A DNA stretch of 64,000 bases from Qipengyuania vesicularis. Lineage in GTDB: Bacteria; Pseudomonadota; Alphaproteobacteria; Sphingomonadales; Sphingomonadaceae. The first letter of the stretch is position 1, and every line of letters begins with the position of its first letter. The translations under genes and the position numbers were made by a program. Shown piece after piece: positions 1 to 8,813 of the stretch. The DNA lies in assembly GCF_019711415.1 (NCBI RefSeq), contig NZ_JAIGNJ010000001.1:861001-925000 (forward strand), written 5' to 3'. The notes beneath the pieces are model-generated. The model was given only the letters and a program-made list of their open reading frames with translations. It searched no databases and was not told where the DNA came from.

Positions 1-1
1 C

Positions 2-1558
2 CCGGCGGCGCGCGGTGCGAGCGGCGAGTTCAGCACCGACGCCTACAATGCGTGGATGCGCCAGAACAATCTCACCGATCGCGAGGTCCGGCAGCAGCTC
101 CGCACGTCGCTGCTCTTCCAGCAGTCGGTGCTTCCAGCTTCCTATGGAGCGCAGCTGCCTGAATCCATCGTTGAAACCTATGCCCGCGCCTTCAAGGAAC
201 GGCGGAGCGGCGCAGTGGCTACCATTCCCGCGCGGCTGTTCGCTTCGCAGGGCGATCCGACCAATGCGCAGATCACCTCCTTCTATAGCGAGAACCGCCA
301 ACGTTTCGTGCGGCCCGAACGTCGCACGCTTCGCTTCGCGACCTTCGACAGCACGGCGCTGGGCGACAGTATCGAACCAACGGACGCCGACATCGCGGCA
401 TATTTCGAGGACAATGCCGAGCTCTTCGCCGCGCGCGAGCGTCGCAACTTCACCCAGCTGATCGTACCAACCCGCCAGGGTGCAGAGGCGATCGCCGAGC
501 GCGTGCGCGCGGGAGAAAGCTTTGCCCAGGCTGCTGCTAGCGCAGGCCTTCGCACTACCGAGCTTGCCGAACAGGAGCGGTCCGCTATCCGCACCTCGGC
601 TTCCGCTGCGGTCGCCGATGCCTATTTCACCGCGGCCCAAGGAGAGCTCACTTCGCCCGCGCGCAGTCCGCTTGGCTGGCATATCGCCCGCGTCACTGCG
701 GTCGATGCGCAGCCCGCCCGTACGCTTGATACCGCACGCGAAGAGATCGTTACGGTACTTCGCGAAGAAAACCGCCAGCGCGGAATTGCGGAGCTTGCCG
801 TAGACATCGAGGATCGCCTCGCGGATGGCGCTTCTCTGTCGTCGGTGGCGGATGAACTCGGTCTCGAACTGCGCAGCACTCCGGCACTCACCGTTACCGG
901 CCAGGTATACGGTACGCTGCAGGCCGCTCCGGAAGTGCTTGCCCCGATCATCGAGACTGCGTTTCAGATCGACGAGGGCGATGCTGAGATCGGCGCCCTC
1001 CCCGACCAGCAGACTTTCCTGATCTACGAGGTAGCTGAGATTACACCGTCGAGTGTTGCGCCGCTGGCCGACATTCGCGCCGAGGCTGTCGCCCTCTGGA
1101 GGCAATTCTCCGCGCAAGATGCAACGGAAGCTGCTGCCGACCGCATTCTGAAGCGGGTCGAGGAAGGCGCGAGCCTCGCCGAGGCTCTGGCTGCTGAGGA
1201 GGTCAACCTGCCCGCTCCCGAACCGGTCAACTTCAGCCGCGAAGAGCTGGCGAGCCTCGGTGCGACGAGCATACCCGCTCCCATTGCCCTGCTCTTCGGC
1301 ATGGCGCAAGGCACCACGAAGAAGCTCGAAGGCTCGCGCAACCAGGGCTGGTACATCGTAGATCTCGACACGATTGTGCTGGACGAACTGGCGGAGAACG
1401 ACCCACTCCTGACCATGGCACGCACGCAGGTGGGCCAGGCTTGGGGTGCGGAGTATGCGCAGCAGATGCTTGCCGCCATGCGCGCAGAGGTGGGTGTCGA
1501 GAAGAACGACAACGCGATCGCCGCCGTTCGCCGCCAGTTGCTCGGCGAAACGAACTGA
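2..1558 (+). CDS. PpiD/SurA-type peptidylprolyl isomerase, 5' end cut by window
   Basis: The reading frame is open from the first bases, so the N-terminus (and any membrane anchor) lies outside the window; 518 residues are visible. The first part resembles the SurA_N-type chaperone region, followed by a parvulin-type rotamase segment (around 430-700 nt) ending in the typical G-W-H-I-A-R-V motif, then a long C-terminal helical region as in PpiD. PpiD-type proteins are inner-membrane anchored periplasmic foldases that help outer-membrane proteins. It lies just upstream of trpE on the same strand, with 9 bases between them. An internal ATG at 56 is not the true start because homologous coding continues upstream of it. 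Confidence 0.8.
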   Translation, partial: PAARGASGEFSTDAYNAWMRQNNLTDREVRQQLRTSLLFQQSVLPASYGAQLPESIVETYARAFKERRSGAVATIPARLFASQGDPTNAQITSFYSENRQRFVRPERRTLRFATFDSTALGDSIEPTDADIAAYFEDNAELFAARERRNFTQLIVPTRQGAEAIAERVRAGESFAQAAASAGLRTTELAEQERSAIRTSASAAVADAYFTAAQGELTSPARSPLGWHIARVTAVDAQPARTLDTAREEIVTVLREENRQRGIAELAVDIEDRLADGASLSSVADELGLELRSTPALTVTGQVYGTLQAAPEVLAPIIETAFQIDEGDAEIGALPDQQTFLIYEVAEITPSSVAPLADIRAEAVALWRQFSAQDATEAAADRILKRVEEGASLAEALAAEEVNLPAPEPVNFSREELASLGATSIPAPIALLFGMAQGTTKKLEGSRNQGWYIVDLDTIVLDELAENDPLLTMARTQVGQAWGAEYAQQMLAAMRAEVGVEKNDNAIAAVRRQLLGETN

Positions 1559-1567
1559 GCTGGCGGT

Positions 1568-3082
1568 TTGGCTAGCCCCCTAGAAGGCCGCGCACGGGCG
1601 CTACAGGCGCTCGACGAGGGCCGCCCCGCCCTCGTCTGGCGCAAGCTCGTGGCCGATACGGTGACCCCGGTCGGTGCCGCGCTACGCATGATCGAGGAAG
1701 GGCGCGGCGATTTCCTGCTCGAATCGGTCGAAGGCGGCGAAGTCCGGGGTCGGTACAGCCTGCTCGGCCTCGACCCCGATCTTGTCTTCAGGGCGGAAGG
1801 CAATTCGGCCGCGATCAACCGCGACTGGCGGCGTGACCGCGAGGCTTTCGCGCCGTGCGATCAACCTACGCTTGGTGCGATGCGCGCGCTTCTCGACCAA
1901 TGTCGCATCGACGTGCCCGACGATTTGCCCCCTGCGCTTGCCTGCCTCGTCGGCTATTTCGGCTACGAGACGATCGGGCTCGTGGAGAAACTCCCCCGTC
2001 CGGACGACCAGGCGCTCGACCTGCCAGACATGCTCTTCGTGCGGCCGACCCTGCTGCTGGTGTTCGACAGCCTGAAGGACATGCTGTTCTGCATTGCGCC
2101 GATCTGGCCGGGTGATACCGATCCCCAGCAGAAGATCGAGAGGGCGGGAGAACGTATCGACGCCGCGCTGGCCAGGCTCGATGCCGGGCTTGAGCCTCGG
2201 GACGCGAAGGCGATGGATCACCCCGATCCCATGCCCGAACCGACGATGGAAGCAAGCGACTACGCCGCCATGGTCGACCGCGCCAAGGAATACATTGCCG
2301 CCGGTGACATCTTCCAGGTGGTCCTCTCGCAGCGCTTTACCGCGCCCTTCGAGTTGCCTCCCGTTTCGCTTTACCGGGCATTGCGACGGGTCAATCCTTC
2401 GCCCTTCCTCTATTTCCTCGACCTGCCGGGCTTTGCCGTTGTTGGATCGAGCCCGGAAATCCTCGTCCGCGTGCGCGACAACGAGGTAACGGTGCGACCG
2501 ATTGCCGGCACTCGCCCGCGCGGCTCTACAGCGGAAGAAGACCGGGCGGCGGAAGCCTCGCTCCTAGCCGATCCCAAAGAGCGGGCGGAACACCTCATGC
2601 TGCTCGACCTTGGCCGCAACGATGTCGGGCGCGTGGCAGCGAGCGGGACAGTAACCGTCACCGACAGCTTCACCGTCGAGCGTTATAGCCACGTCATGCA
2701 TATCGTCAGCAATGTGGTCGGGCAGCTCGACCCTTCGAAAGATGCCATCGACGCGCTTTTTGCAGGCTTCCCGGCGGGCACCGTGAGCGGCGCGCCCAAG
2801 GTGCGGGCTTGCGAGATCATTGCCGAGCTCGAACCGGCAACCCGCGGGCCCTATGCCGGCGGCGTAGGCTATTTCGCACCGGATGGCTCGCTCGACAGCT
2901 GTATTGTGCTGCGTACGGCGGTGATAAAAGACGAAATCATGCATGTGCAGGCCGGCGCGGGTATCGTTGCCGACAGCAATTCAGAGTATGAACGACGCGA
3001 ATGCGAGGCCAAGGCCGGCGCGCTTTTCGCAGCAGCTCGCGAGGCGGTGCGCCTCGCCCAGGAACCCGGTTACGGACAATGA
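1568..3082 (+). CDS. trpE: Anthranilate synthase component I
   Basis: A 504-residue chorismate-utilising enzyme catalysing chorismate plus ammonia to anthranilate, the first step of tryptophan synthesis, together with TrpG. The N-terminal tryptophan-binding region carries the L-L-E-S feedback motif; the C-terminal chorismate-binding domain shows P-I-A-G-T-R-P-R-G, D-L-G-R-N-D and G-A-P-K-V-R-A. The start is a TTG: no ATG fits the expected N-terminus. The stop overlaps the next gene's ATG (ATGA), implying translational coupling. No leader peptide or attenuator is visible before it, since only 9 bases separate it from the foldase gene. Confidence 0.95.
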   Translation: MASPLEGRARALQALDEGRPALVWRKLVADTVTPVGAALRMIEEGRGDFLLESVEGGEVRGRYSLLGLDPDLVFRAEGNSAAINRDWRRDREAFAPCDQPTLGAMRALLDQCRIDVPDDLPPALACLVGYFGYETIGLVEKLPRPDDQALDLPDMLFVRPTLLLVFDSLKDMLFCIAPIWPGDTDPQQKIERAGERIDAALARLDAGLEPRDAKAMDHPDPMPEPTMEASDYAAMVDRAKEYIAAGDIFQVVLSQRFTAPFELPPVSLYRALRRVNPSPFLYFLDLPGFAVVGSSPEILVRVRDNEVTVRPIAGTRPRGSTAEEDRAAEASLLADPKERAEHLMLLDLGRNDVGRVAASGTVTVTDSFTVERYSHVMHIVSNVVGQLDPSKDAIDALFAGFPAGTVSGAPKVRACEIIAELEPATRGPYAGGVGYFAPDGSLDSCIVLRTAVIKDEIMHVQAGAGIVADSNSEYERRECEAKAGALFAAAREAVRLAQEPGYGQ

Positions 3083-3924
3083 GATACGCTTTCCTCGCCC
3101 TTCCATTGATGACCCTGATGGCTTGCGAACCCGCGCCCGAAGGTGAGCCGGTCACCCGCACGCGCATAGACGGACAGCCGGGCGCAGCCTCGCCCTCGCC
3201 GAGCGCCAGTGCCACCGCCTCCGGGACCACACAGGTGGAGAGCGCCTGCCGCTCGATCATCTTCGAGGACACGCCCCTTACGCATTGCCTGGCGACGCCT
3301 GCCCGCCACACGATCGCAATGGACCTGAGCCCCGCGTCCGGAGCCCCATACCGCAGCCTCACAGCCTTCTCGCAAGGGCGCAATGCGAGCACCGTCGCCT
3401 TTGCCATGAATGCTGGCATGTTCGACGATGAAGGCAAGCCCATCGGCTATTTCGTGGAAGATGGGGATCGCCTCCAGACCCTCAGAACCAGCGACGGCGA
3501 AGGCAATTTCCACATGAAGCCCAACGGCGTTTTCTTCGGCACGGGCGAGACCTGGGAAATCCGCACGACCGACGATTTCCTCGCCAATGTGCGCGACCGT
3601 CCCGCCTTCGGCACACAATCGGGCCCGATGCTGGTTATCGATGGCCAGCTCCACCCGGAATTCTCGCGCGACGGGGAATCGCGCCTGATCCGCAACGGCG
3701 TGGGTGTCGACGAGCGCGGCCGCGCCCATTTCGTTATCTCGAACGCTCCCGTCAGCTTCGGCAAGCTGGCGCGCTTCTATCGCGACGAGCTGGCTGTGAA
3801 GAACGCTCTCTACCTCGATGGCAACGTCTCGGCGCTGTGGAACCCGTCCACGGACCGGCTCGATACGGGAGCCCCGATCGGACCGATCCTCGTGGTCGAG
3901 AAGAAGGAGCAGCCCGTTGAATAG
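3079..3924 (+). CDS. Phosphodiester glycosidase (NAGPA/DUF2233)-like lipoprotein
   Basis: A 281-residue protein starting at the ATG that overlaps the trpE stop. The first 16 residues form a lipoprotein signal ending in L-M-A-C, followed by a Ser/Ala/Pro-rich linker and a domain with the features of the phosphodiester glycosidase family: A-M-N-A-G-M-F, K-P-N-G-V-F-F, Q-S-G-P-M-L and Y-L-D-G-N-V-S. Family members include the enzyme exposing mannose-6-phosphate in animals and cell-wall or exopolysaccharide enzymes in bacteria; the substrate here is unknown. A longer frame beginning at 3001 lies inside trpE and is rejected. It lies unexpectedly between trpE and trpG. Confidence 0.8.
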   Translation: MRYAFLALPLMTLMACEPAPEGEPVTRTRIDGQPGAASPSPSASATASGTTQVESACRSIIFEDTPLTHCLATPARHTIAMDLSPASGAPYRSLTAFSQGRNASTVAFAMNAGMFDDEGKPIGYFVEDGDRLQTLRTSDGEGNFHMKPNGVFFGTGETWEIRTTDDFLANVRDRPAFGTQSGPMLVIDGQLHPEFSRDGESRLIRNGVGVDERGRAHFVISNAPVSFGKLARFYRDELAVKNALYLDGNVSALWNPSTDRLDTGAPIGPILVVEKKEQPVE

Positions 3925-4879
3925 TTACGACCGCACTCTCTACCCGGAGATCGAGCCATACGAGAGCGGCTTGCTCGATGTCGGTGAGGGCCACTCGCTG
4001 TATTACGAGCGCGTCGGCACACCCGGCGCAAAGCCCGCAGTCTTCCTCCACGGCGGTCCCGGCGGCGGCATGTCGCCCGACCATCGCCGCCAGTGGGATC
4101 CCGAACTCTACGATGTACTGCTCTTCGACCAGCGCGGCTGCGGAAAATCCCTGCCCTTCGCCGAGATCGAGAACAACGACACCTGGCGCATCGTCGCCGA
4201 TATCGAGAAGCTGCGCGAAATGTGCGGCCACGAGAAGTGGCAGGCTTTCGGCGGTAGCTGGGGCGCCACGCTCGCGCTTGCCTATGCCCAAACGCATCCC
4301 GAGCGCGTCAGCGAGATCGTGCTGCGAGGCGTCTTCCTTGCCCGCCAGAAGGAAAAGGACTGGCTCTACTCCTACGGCGCTAGCGAAATCATGGCCGAGC
4401 AGTGGGACGATTTCTCAGGCCTGATTCCCGAAGAGGAACGGGGCAACCTCGTGCAGGCCTATTACGACAGGCTCACCAGCGAGGACGAAACCGTTCGTCT
4501 TTCCGCAGCTAAGGAATGGTCGCTCTGGGAAGGCAATGTCGCCACGCTGCTGCCTGATGAATCCCTGCTCGAGAGTTTCGCGGATCCCGCAAAAGCAGTC
4601 CCCTTTGCGCGCATCTGCGCGAAGTTCTTCCTCGAGGACTTCTTCCTCGACGAGGCGCAGCTGCTCAAGAATGTCGACAGGATCAAGCATATCCCCGGCA
4701 TCATCGTCCAGGGGCGCCATGATATCTGCACGCCGCCCACCAGCGCGTGGGAATTGAAGAAGGCCTGGCCCGAGGCCGAACTCTGGATCGTCCACGATGC
4801 AGGCCATTCTGCAGGCGAGCCCGGCATCATCGATGGCCTCGTTCGCGCCACCGACAAGCTTGCGGGCAAGGAGGGGTGA
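3917..4879 (+). CDS. pip: Proline iminopeptidase (S33 alpha/beta hydrolase)
   Basis: A 320-residue serine hydrolase predicted to remove N-terminal proline from peptides. It has the oxyanion-hole H-G-G-P-G-G-G, the D-Q-R-G-C-G-K-S motif and the nucleophile elbow F-G-G-S-W-G with Ser114; the late G-R-H-D and D-A-G-H-S supply the Asp and His. The start is a TTG at 3917 overlapping the preceding stop, which gives the family's typical N-terminus and length. The upstream ATG at 3818 lies inside the previous gene in another frame. No signal peptide is seen, so it is probably cytoplasmic. It sits between trpE and trpG. Confidence 0.9.
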   Translation: MNSYDRTLYPEIEPYESGLLDVGEGHSLYYERVGTPGAKPAVFLHGGPGGGMSPDHRRQWDPELYDVLLFDQRGCGKSLPFAEIENNDTWRIVADIEKLREMCGHEKWQAFGGSWGATLALAYAQTHPERVSEIVLRGVFLARQKEKDWLYSYGASEIMAEQWDDFSGLIPEEERGNLVQAYYDRLTSEDETVRLSAAKEWSLWEGNVATLLPDESLLESFADPAKAVPFARICAKFFLEDFFLDEAQLLKNVDRIKHIPGIIVQGRHDICTPPTSAWELKKAWPEAELWIVHDAGHSAGEPGIIDGLVRATDKLAGKEG

Positions 4880-4939
4880 GCATCCGGGCAGCTTTCCTTG
4901 CTTGAAAGCCAGCCCGATCGCCGCCAATCACGCGCTGCA

Positions 4940-5554
4940 ATGACTGCCAACCGATCCATCCTCGTCATCGACAATTACGACAGTTTCACTTTCAACCTCG
5001 TCCACTACCTGATGGAACTGGGTGCCGAGGTGGAAGTCGAACGTAATGACGCCATCACCGCGCAAGAGGCGATCGCGCGCGATGCTGCCGGTTACCTGAT
5101 TTCGCCGGGGCCGTGCACGCCCAATGAAGCGGGAATCAGCCTCGACCTTGTTGCTGCCTGCGCAGAGGCGAGGAAGCCACTGCTCGGTGTCTGCCTCGGT
5201 CACCAGTCGATCGGCCAGCACTTCGGCGGCAAGGTTGTCCGTGGGGGCCTCATGCACGGCAAGACGAGTGACCTTGCCCATGACGGAACCGGCGTTTTCG
5301 AAGGCTTGCCTTCGCCCTACACGGCCACGCGCTATCACTCGCTGATCGTGGAGGATATTCCCGATTGCCTGGCGATCAACGCGACCAGCGAAACGCCCGG
5401 TCTAGACGGATCGAGCGTCATGGGCTTCCGGCACCGCGAGCTGCCCATTCACGGCGTGCAATTCCACCCCGAAAGCATTGCGACCCAGCATGGCCACGCG
5501 CTGCTTGCCAATTTCCTTGCCATCTGCGGCATCGATGCAAAGGTGCCCGCATGA
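4940..5554 (+). CDS. trpG: Anthranilate synthase component II (glutamine amidotransferase)
   Basis: A 204-residue class I glutamine amidotransferase that supplies ammonia to TrpE and may also serve p-aminobenzoate synthesis. The N-terminus after the ATG runs into I-D-N-Y-D-S-F-T; the catalytic triad is visible as Cys85 in G-V-C-L-G-H, His176 and Glu178 in Q-F-H-P-E-S. A frame start at 4898 adds 14 residues of no family resemblance and is rejected. The stop overlaps the trpD start by ATGA. Confidence 0.95.
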   Translation: MTANRSILVIDNYDSFTFNLVHYLMELGAEVEVERNDAITAQEAIARDAAGYLISPGPCTPNEAGISLDLVAACAEARKPLLGVCLGHQSIGQHFGGKVVRGGLMHGKTSDLAHDGTGVFEGLPSPYTATRYHSLIVEDIPDCLAINATSETPGLDGSSVMGFRHRELPIHGVQFHPESIATQHGHALLANFLAICGIDAKVPA

Positions 5555-6543
5555 AACAGCTACCCACGGCCGGCACTCACCTCAGCGAAGACGATGCGCA
5601 CGAGATCTTCGGCTGGATCCTCGATGGAGAAACCAGCGACGAGGAAATCGGACGTTTCCTCGTCGAGATGTCGGCACGCAGCGAGACTTCGGAGGAGATC
5701 GCCGGTGCGGCACGCGCATTGCGCGAAAGGCTGATCCCGATCGATGCTCCAGAAGGTACGGTCGATTGCTGCGGTACCGGTGGCGACGGCCACCACACTC
5801 TCAATGTATCGACGGCAGTCAGCCTCCTGGTGGCGGCATGCGGCGTGCCGGTTGCCAAGCACGGCAATCGTGCAGCGAGCTCGAAATCGGGCGCGGCCGA
5901 CACATTGGAAGCCTTGGGCCTTGATATGGAAGCGGCGGGAAGAACCGCCGTCAAAACCCTGAACGAACTGGGAATTTGCTTCCTCTTCGCCAAGAACCAC
6001 CACCCTGCCATGGGCCGCATCCAGCCAATTCGCCAGAAGCTGGGCGTTCGCACGATCTTCAACCTCATGGGACCGCTCTCGAACCCGGCAGGCGTCAAGC
6101 GCCAGCTGATCGGGATCGCGCGCCCGGCCTATGTGCCGATCTATGCGAGAGCCAAGGCGCGGCTCGGCACCGAGCGCACCTTCATTGCCTCGGGCGACGA
6201 AGGGCTGGACGAACTCAGCCTTGCCGGTGGCAACGAGCTTGCCGATGTTACGGGCAGCGAATTCGAGATGCGCCGGGTAACGGCCGTGCAGGCCAACCTG
6301 CCACACGCCCCGGTCGAAGCGATCCGCGGCGGCGATCCGGTTCACAACGCCAAGGCTCTGGAAGCCTTGCTGATGGGCTCTCCGGGTCCCTATCGCGATG
6401 CCGTGCTATTCAACGCATCGGCGACGCTGATCGTGGCCGGCAAGACCGACGATTGGACCGAAGGGGCGGAAATGGCTGCCGAGGCGATCGATTCCGGCAA
6501 GGCGAGGAAGCTGCTTTCCGACTGGATCGCCCTCGCCCAATGA
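5551..6543 (+). CDS. trpD: Anthranilate phosphoribosyltransferase
   Basis: A 330-residue enzyme transferring phosphoribose from PRPP to anthranilate, the second step of tryptophan synthesis. The PRPP-binding C-G-T-G-G-D-G, the [12 protein letters not shown] loop and the D-E-L-S-L motif are all present, and the length is normal. The ATG overlaps the trpG stop and the stop overlaps the trpC start, so trpG-trpD-trpC should be translated as one coupled unit. Confidence 0.96.
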   Translation: MKQLPTAGTHLSEDDAHEIFGWILDGETSDEEIGRFLVEMSARSETSEEIAGAARALRERLIPIDAPEGTVDCCGTGGDGHHTLNVSTAVSLLVAACGVPVAKHGNRAASSKSGAADTLEALGLDMEAAGRTAVKTLNELGICFLFAKNHHPAMGRIQPIRQKLGVRTIFNLMGPLSNPAGVKRQLIGIARPAYVPIYARAKARLGTERTFIASGDEGLDELSLAGGNELADVTGSEFEMRRVTAVQANLPHAPVEAIRGGDPVHNAKALEALLMGSPGPYRDAVLFNASATLIVAGKTDDWTEGAEMAAEAIDSGKARKLLSDWIALAQ

Positions 6544-7325
6544 ACAAACTGGAACAAATCTGTGCGACCAAGCGCGAGGAAGTCGCCGCGCGCAAGGTGT
6601 CGGGGAGCATCGCTGATCTCGACGCTATTGCCCGGGGTCAGTCTAACCCGCGCGGTTTTTTGGAGGCGTTGCGAAGGGCGCAGGAAGACGGTTTCGGCCT
6701 GATTGCCGAAATCAAGAAGGCATCCCCTTCAAAGGGGCTCATCCGGGAAGACTTCCGTCCTGCCGATCATGCCCGCGCTTACGAGGCAGGCGGAGCGGCA
6801 TGCCTGTCCGTCCTGACCGACGGCCCCTATTTCCAAGGGCATGAAGATTTTCTCGTCGAAGCGCGTGCTGCATGCGATCTTCCCGTCCTGCGCAAGGATT
6901 TCATGGTCGATCCCTGGCAGGTGGCCGAGGCACGAGCCATTGGCGCAGACGCCATCCTGATTATCGTTGCGGCACTTGAAGACGAGTTGATGCACGAAAT
7001 CGAGGCCGCAGCCATGGAGCGCGGTATGGATGTGCTCGTAGAAGTGCATGACGCGGACGAGATGGAGCGAGCCACCCGTTTGAAGTCACGACTTCTCGGG
7101 GTAAACAATCGCAATCTCAAGACCTTCGAAACCGATCTTGCCACCACCGAACAGCTTTCCGTCCTCGCGCCCGAGGATGCGCTGCTCGTAGGTGAGAGCG
7201 GTATCTTCACCCATGCGGATTGCCGGCGACTGGCCCGATCAGGGGTGCGCAGCTTCCTCGTCGGAGAGAGCCTGATGCGGCAGGACGACGTCGAACAGGC
7301 AACCCGCAAGTTGCTTGGGCTTTAG
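6540..7325 (+). CDS. trpC: Indole-3-glycerol phosphate synthase
   Basis: A 261-residue TIM-barrel enzyme converting CdRP to indole-3-glycerol phosphate. The motifs [25 protein letters not shown] and V-G-E-S-G-I are in order. It is monofunctional: no TrpF domain is fused. The ATG overlaps the trpD stop. trpF, trpB and trpA are not in this window; in related genomes they are usually elsewhere. Confidence 0.96.
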   Translation: MNKLEQICATKREEVAARKVSGSIADLDAIARGQSNPRGFLEALRRAQEDGFGLIAEIKKASPSKGLIREDFRPADHARAYEAGGAACLSVLTDGPYFQGHEDFLVEARAACDLPVLRKDFMVDPWQVAEARAIGADAILIIVAALEDELMHEIEAAAMERGMDVLVEVHDADEMERATRLKSRLLGVNNRNLKTFETDLATTEQLSVLAPEDALLVGESGIFTHADCRRLARSGVRSFLVGESLMRQDDVEQATRKLLGL

Positions 7326-7463
7326 GCTGTCCTACCAAGCCCGGACATGGCAAGACCCTGTGATGCGCAGCTTTCATGACATCCCGCTTCAATCCGGTGG
7401 CGTAATTCCTTCTCCAAGACCGTGTTCCATGTGTTCCATCGTTCAGGAAAACCGGCAGGAACT

Positions 7464-7937
7464 GTGAACGGATTGACCCATCTCGACGACGAGGGCGCAG
7501 CCCGCATGGTGGACGTGACGCAAAAAACCGCCACCGAACGCTCGGCGATCGCCGAAGGTCGCATTATGATGTCTGCCGAGGCGCTGGAGGCGCTGATGTC
7601 GGGGAGCGGGTCCAAGGGCGATGCTCTCGCGACCGCGCGGATCGCTGGCATCATGGCCGCGAAGAAGACGGGGGACCTTATCCCGCTCTGCCATCCGCTG
7701 GGCCTCGAATCTATCGCTGTCGACATTGCTGGCGAATCCGACGGTATCCGCGTTACGGCGACTGCCTCGCTGACTGGAAAGACGGGTGTCGAGATGGAAG
7801 CGATGACTGCTGTGAGCGTCGCCTTGCTGACCCTTTACGATATGGGAAAGGCGCTCGACAAAGCTATGGTGATCAAGGGCGTCCGCCTCCTTGAGAAGCG
7901 CGGCGGAAAGTCAGGTCACTGGCTGGCCCCGGACTGA
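7464..7937 (+). CDS. moaC: Cyclic pyranopterin monophosphate synthase
   Basis: A 157-residue enzyme of molybdenum cofactor synthesis acting after MoaA to form cPMP. The family motifs L-T-H-L-D, A-R-M-V-D-V, L-C-H-P-L-G and G-V-E-M-E-A-M-T-A are seen. I chose the GTG at 7464 because A-G-G-A-A-C lies just upstream and translation then begins three residues before the conserved L-T-H-L-D; the ATG at 7422 would add 14 unrelated residues. It follows trpC by 138 bases and precedes lexA; moeA, often next to moaC in related bacteria as I recall, is absent here. Confidence 0.93.
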   Translation: MNGLTHLDDEGAARMVDVTQKTATERSAIAEGRIMMSAEALEALMSGSGSKGDALATARIAGIMAAKKTGDLIPLCHPLGLESIAVDIAGESDGIRVTATASLTGKTGVEMEAMTAVSVALLTLYDMGKALDKAMVIKGVRLLEKRGGKSGHWLAPD

Positions 7938-7942
7938 AACGG

Positions 7943-7954
7943 GAACGTCTGTTC
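7943..7954. promoter_or_regulatory. GAAC-N4-GTTC palindrome upstream of lexA
   Basis: A 12-base inverted repeat matching GAAC-N4-GTTC, the core of the Gram-positive type LexA/DinR box, lies six bases after moaC and 120 bases before lexA. The alphaproteobacterial LexA normally reads GTTC-N7-GTTC instead, so this may be chance. Confidence 0.25.
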
Positions 7955-7986
7955 CACAGCAACTGCCTCGAAAATGGCGGGATTGC

Positions 7987-8015
7987 TTGACTTGCGGAAT
8001 CAGGTTGCCTAATTG
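7987..8015 (+). promoter_or_regulatory. lexA promoter (-35 TTGACT, -10 TAATTG)
   Basis: TTGACT at 7987-7992 and TAATTG at 8010-8015 are separated by exactly 17 bases, a good sigma70-type match. The last base of the -10 is the first base of the LexA box, so bound LexA would block polymerase: direct autorepression. Confidence 0.6.
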
Positions 8016-8029
8016 TTCCACATTCGTTC
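8015..8029 (+). promoter_or_regulatory. LexA (SOS) box of lexA
   Basis: GTTC at 8015-8018 and GTTC at 8026-8029 with 7 bases between: an exact match to the alphaproteobacterial SOS box GTTC-N7-GTTC. It abuts the -10 and lies 34 bases before the lexA ATG. The second GTTC also starts a perfect 7-base inverted repeat with a 4-base loop (8026-8032 with 8037-8043). Confidence 0.8.
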
Positions 8030-8062
8030 ACAGGTTTGTGAACAGGAACATGGGAGTGACCG

Positions 8063-8758
8063 ATGCTGACCGCCAAGCAGCATGAACTTATTCGCTTCAT
8101 CCAGCAGAAGCTGGAGGAAACAGGGATTTCCCCCTCTTTCGAGGAGATGAAGGAAGCGCTCGATCTCAAGAGCAAGTCGGGTGTCCATCGCCTGATCTCG
8201 GCACTCGAGGAAAGGGGCTTTATTCGCCGCCTGCCCAACCGGGCCCGGGCGCTCGAAATCATCAAGCTGCCCGAAGATTCGGTAACCAGCGCTTCGCGCC
8301 CTGCCCCGCCTGCTGCGAATGACGCCATCGTTGCTGCCCATGCCGCCAAGGCGGTCGCACCCGATCCGGCTAACGACATTATCGATGTACCCCTTCACGG
8401 CAGGATCGCGGCCGGCGCTCCGATCGAAGCGATCGAAGGTCAGTCGAGCATGCCGGTTCCCGCCGCCCTGCTCGGACCGGGCGATCATTATGCGCTCGAG
8501 GTTTCCGGGGACTCTATGATCGAGGCCGGTATTTTCGACGGCGACTTTGCTCTCGTCAAGCGCACGGAGACCGCCCGCGATGGCGAGATCGTCGTGGCGC
8601 TTGTCGACAACGAGGAAGCGACGCTCAAATACCTGCGCCGGGAAGGTCCGATGGTCCGTCTTGATCCAGCAAATGGCGCTTACGAACCCCAGGTCTATGA
8701 AGCTGCCCGGGTACAGGTCCAGGGCAAGCTGGCAGGTCTGCTCCGCCGCTATCACTAG
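8063..8758 (+). CDS. lexA: SOS repressor LexA
   Basis: A 231-residue transcriptional repressor of the DNA damage response, with an N-terminal winged helix-turn-helix (roughly residues 1-70) and a C-terminal S24 autoprotease domain. The cleavage site Ala117-Gly118, the nucleophile Ser151 (G-D-S-M) and the general base Lys189 (A-T-L-K-Y-L) are all present, so RecA-stimulated self-cleavage should work. GGGAG at 8052-8056 gives a well-spaced ribosome binding site. The linker (about 75-110) is Ala/Pro-rich and longer than in E. coli LexA, as is common in alphaproteobacteria. Expressed from its own autoregulated promoter. Confidence 0.97.
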   Translation: MLTAKQHELIRFIQQKLEETGISPSFEEMKEALDLKSKSGVHRLISALEERGFIRRLPNRARALEIIKLPEDSVTSASRPAPPAANDAIVAAHAAKAVAPDPANDIIDVPLHGRIAAGAPIEAIEGQSSMPVPAALLGPGDHYALEVSGDSMIEAGIFDGDFALVKRTETARDGEIVVALVDNEEATLKYLRREGPMVRLDPANGAYEPQVYEAARVQVQGKLAGLLRRYH

Positions 8759-8783
8759 AGCGGGGTTTGACCCGACCACTTCG

Positions 8784-8813
8784 AGGCGTCCGGTTGCAAG
8801 CCGGGCGCCTTGT
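8784..8813. terminator. Hairpin terminator between lexA and comEC
   Basis: A 10-base stem (8784-8793 with 8801-8810, one G-T pair) with a 7-base loop, followed on the plus strand by a short T-rich stretch. It lies between the convergent stops of lexA (8758) and comEC (8814) and could act in both directions. Confidence 0.6.

Noticed and set aside
1559-1570. Attenuator or leader peptide before trpE
   Set aside because: Only 9 bases separate the upstream stop from the TTG start; no Trp-rich leader or terminator hairpin fits.
7326-7463. moeA remnant between trpC and moaC or after moaC
   Set aside because: No frame in either gap resembles MoeA; the gene is simply elsewhere or absent.
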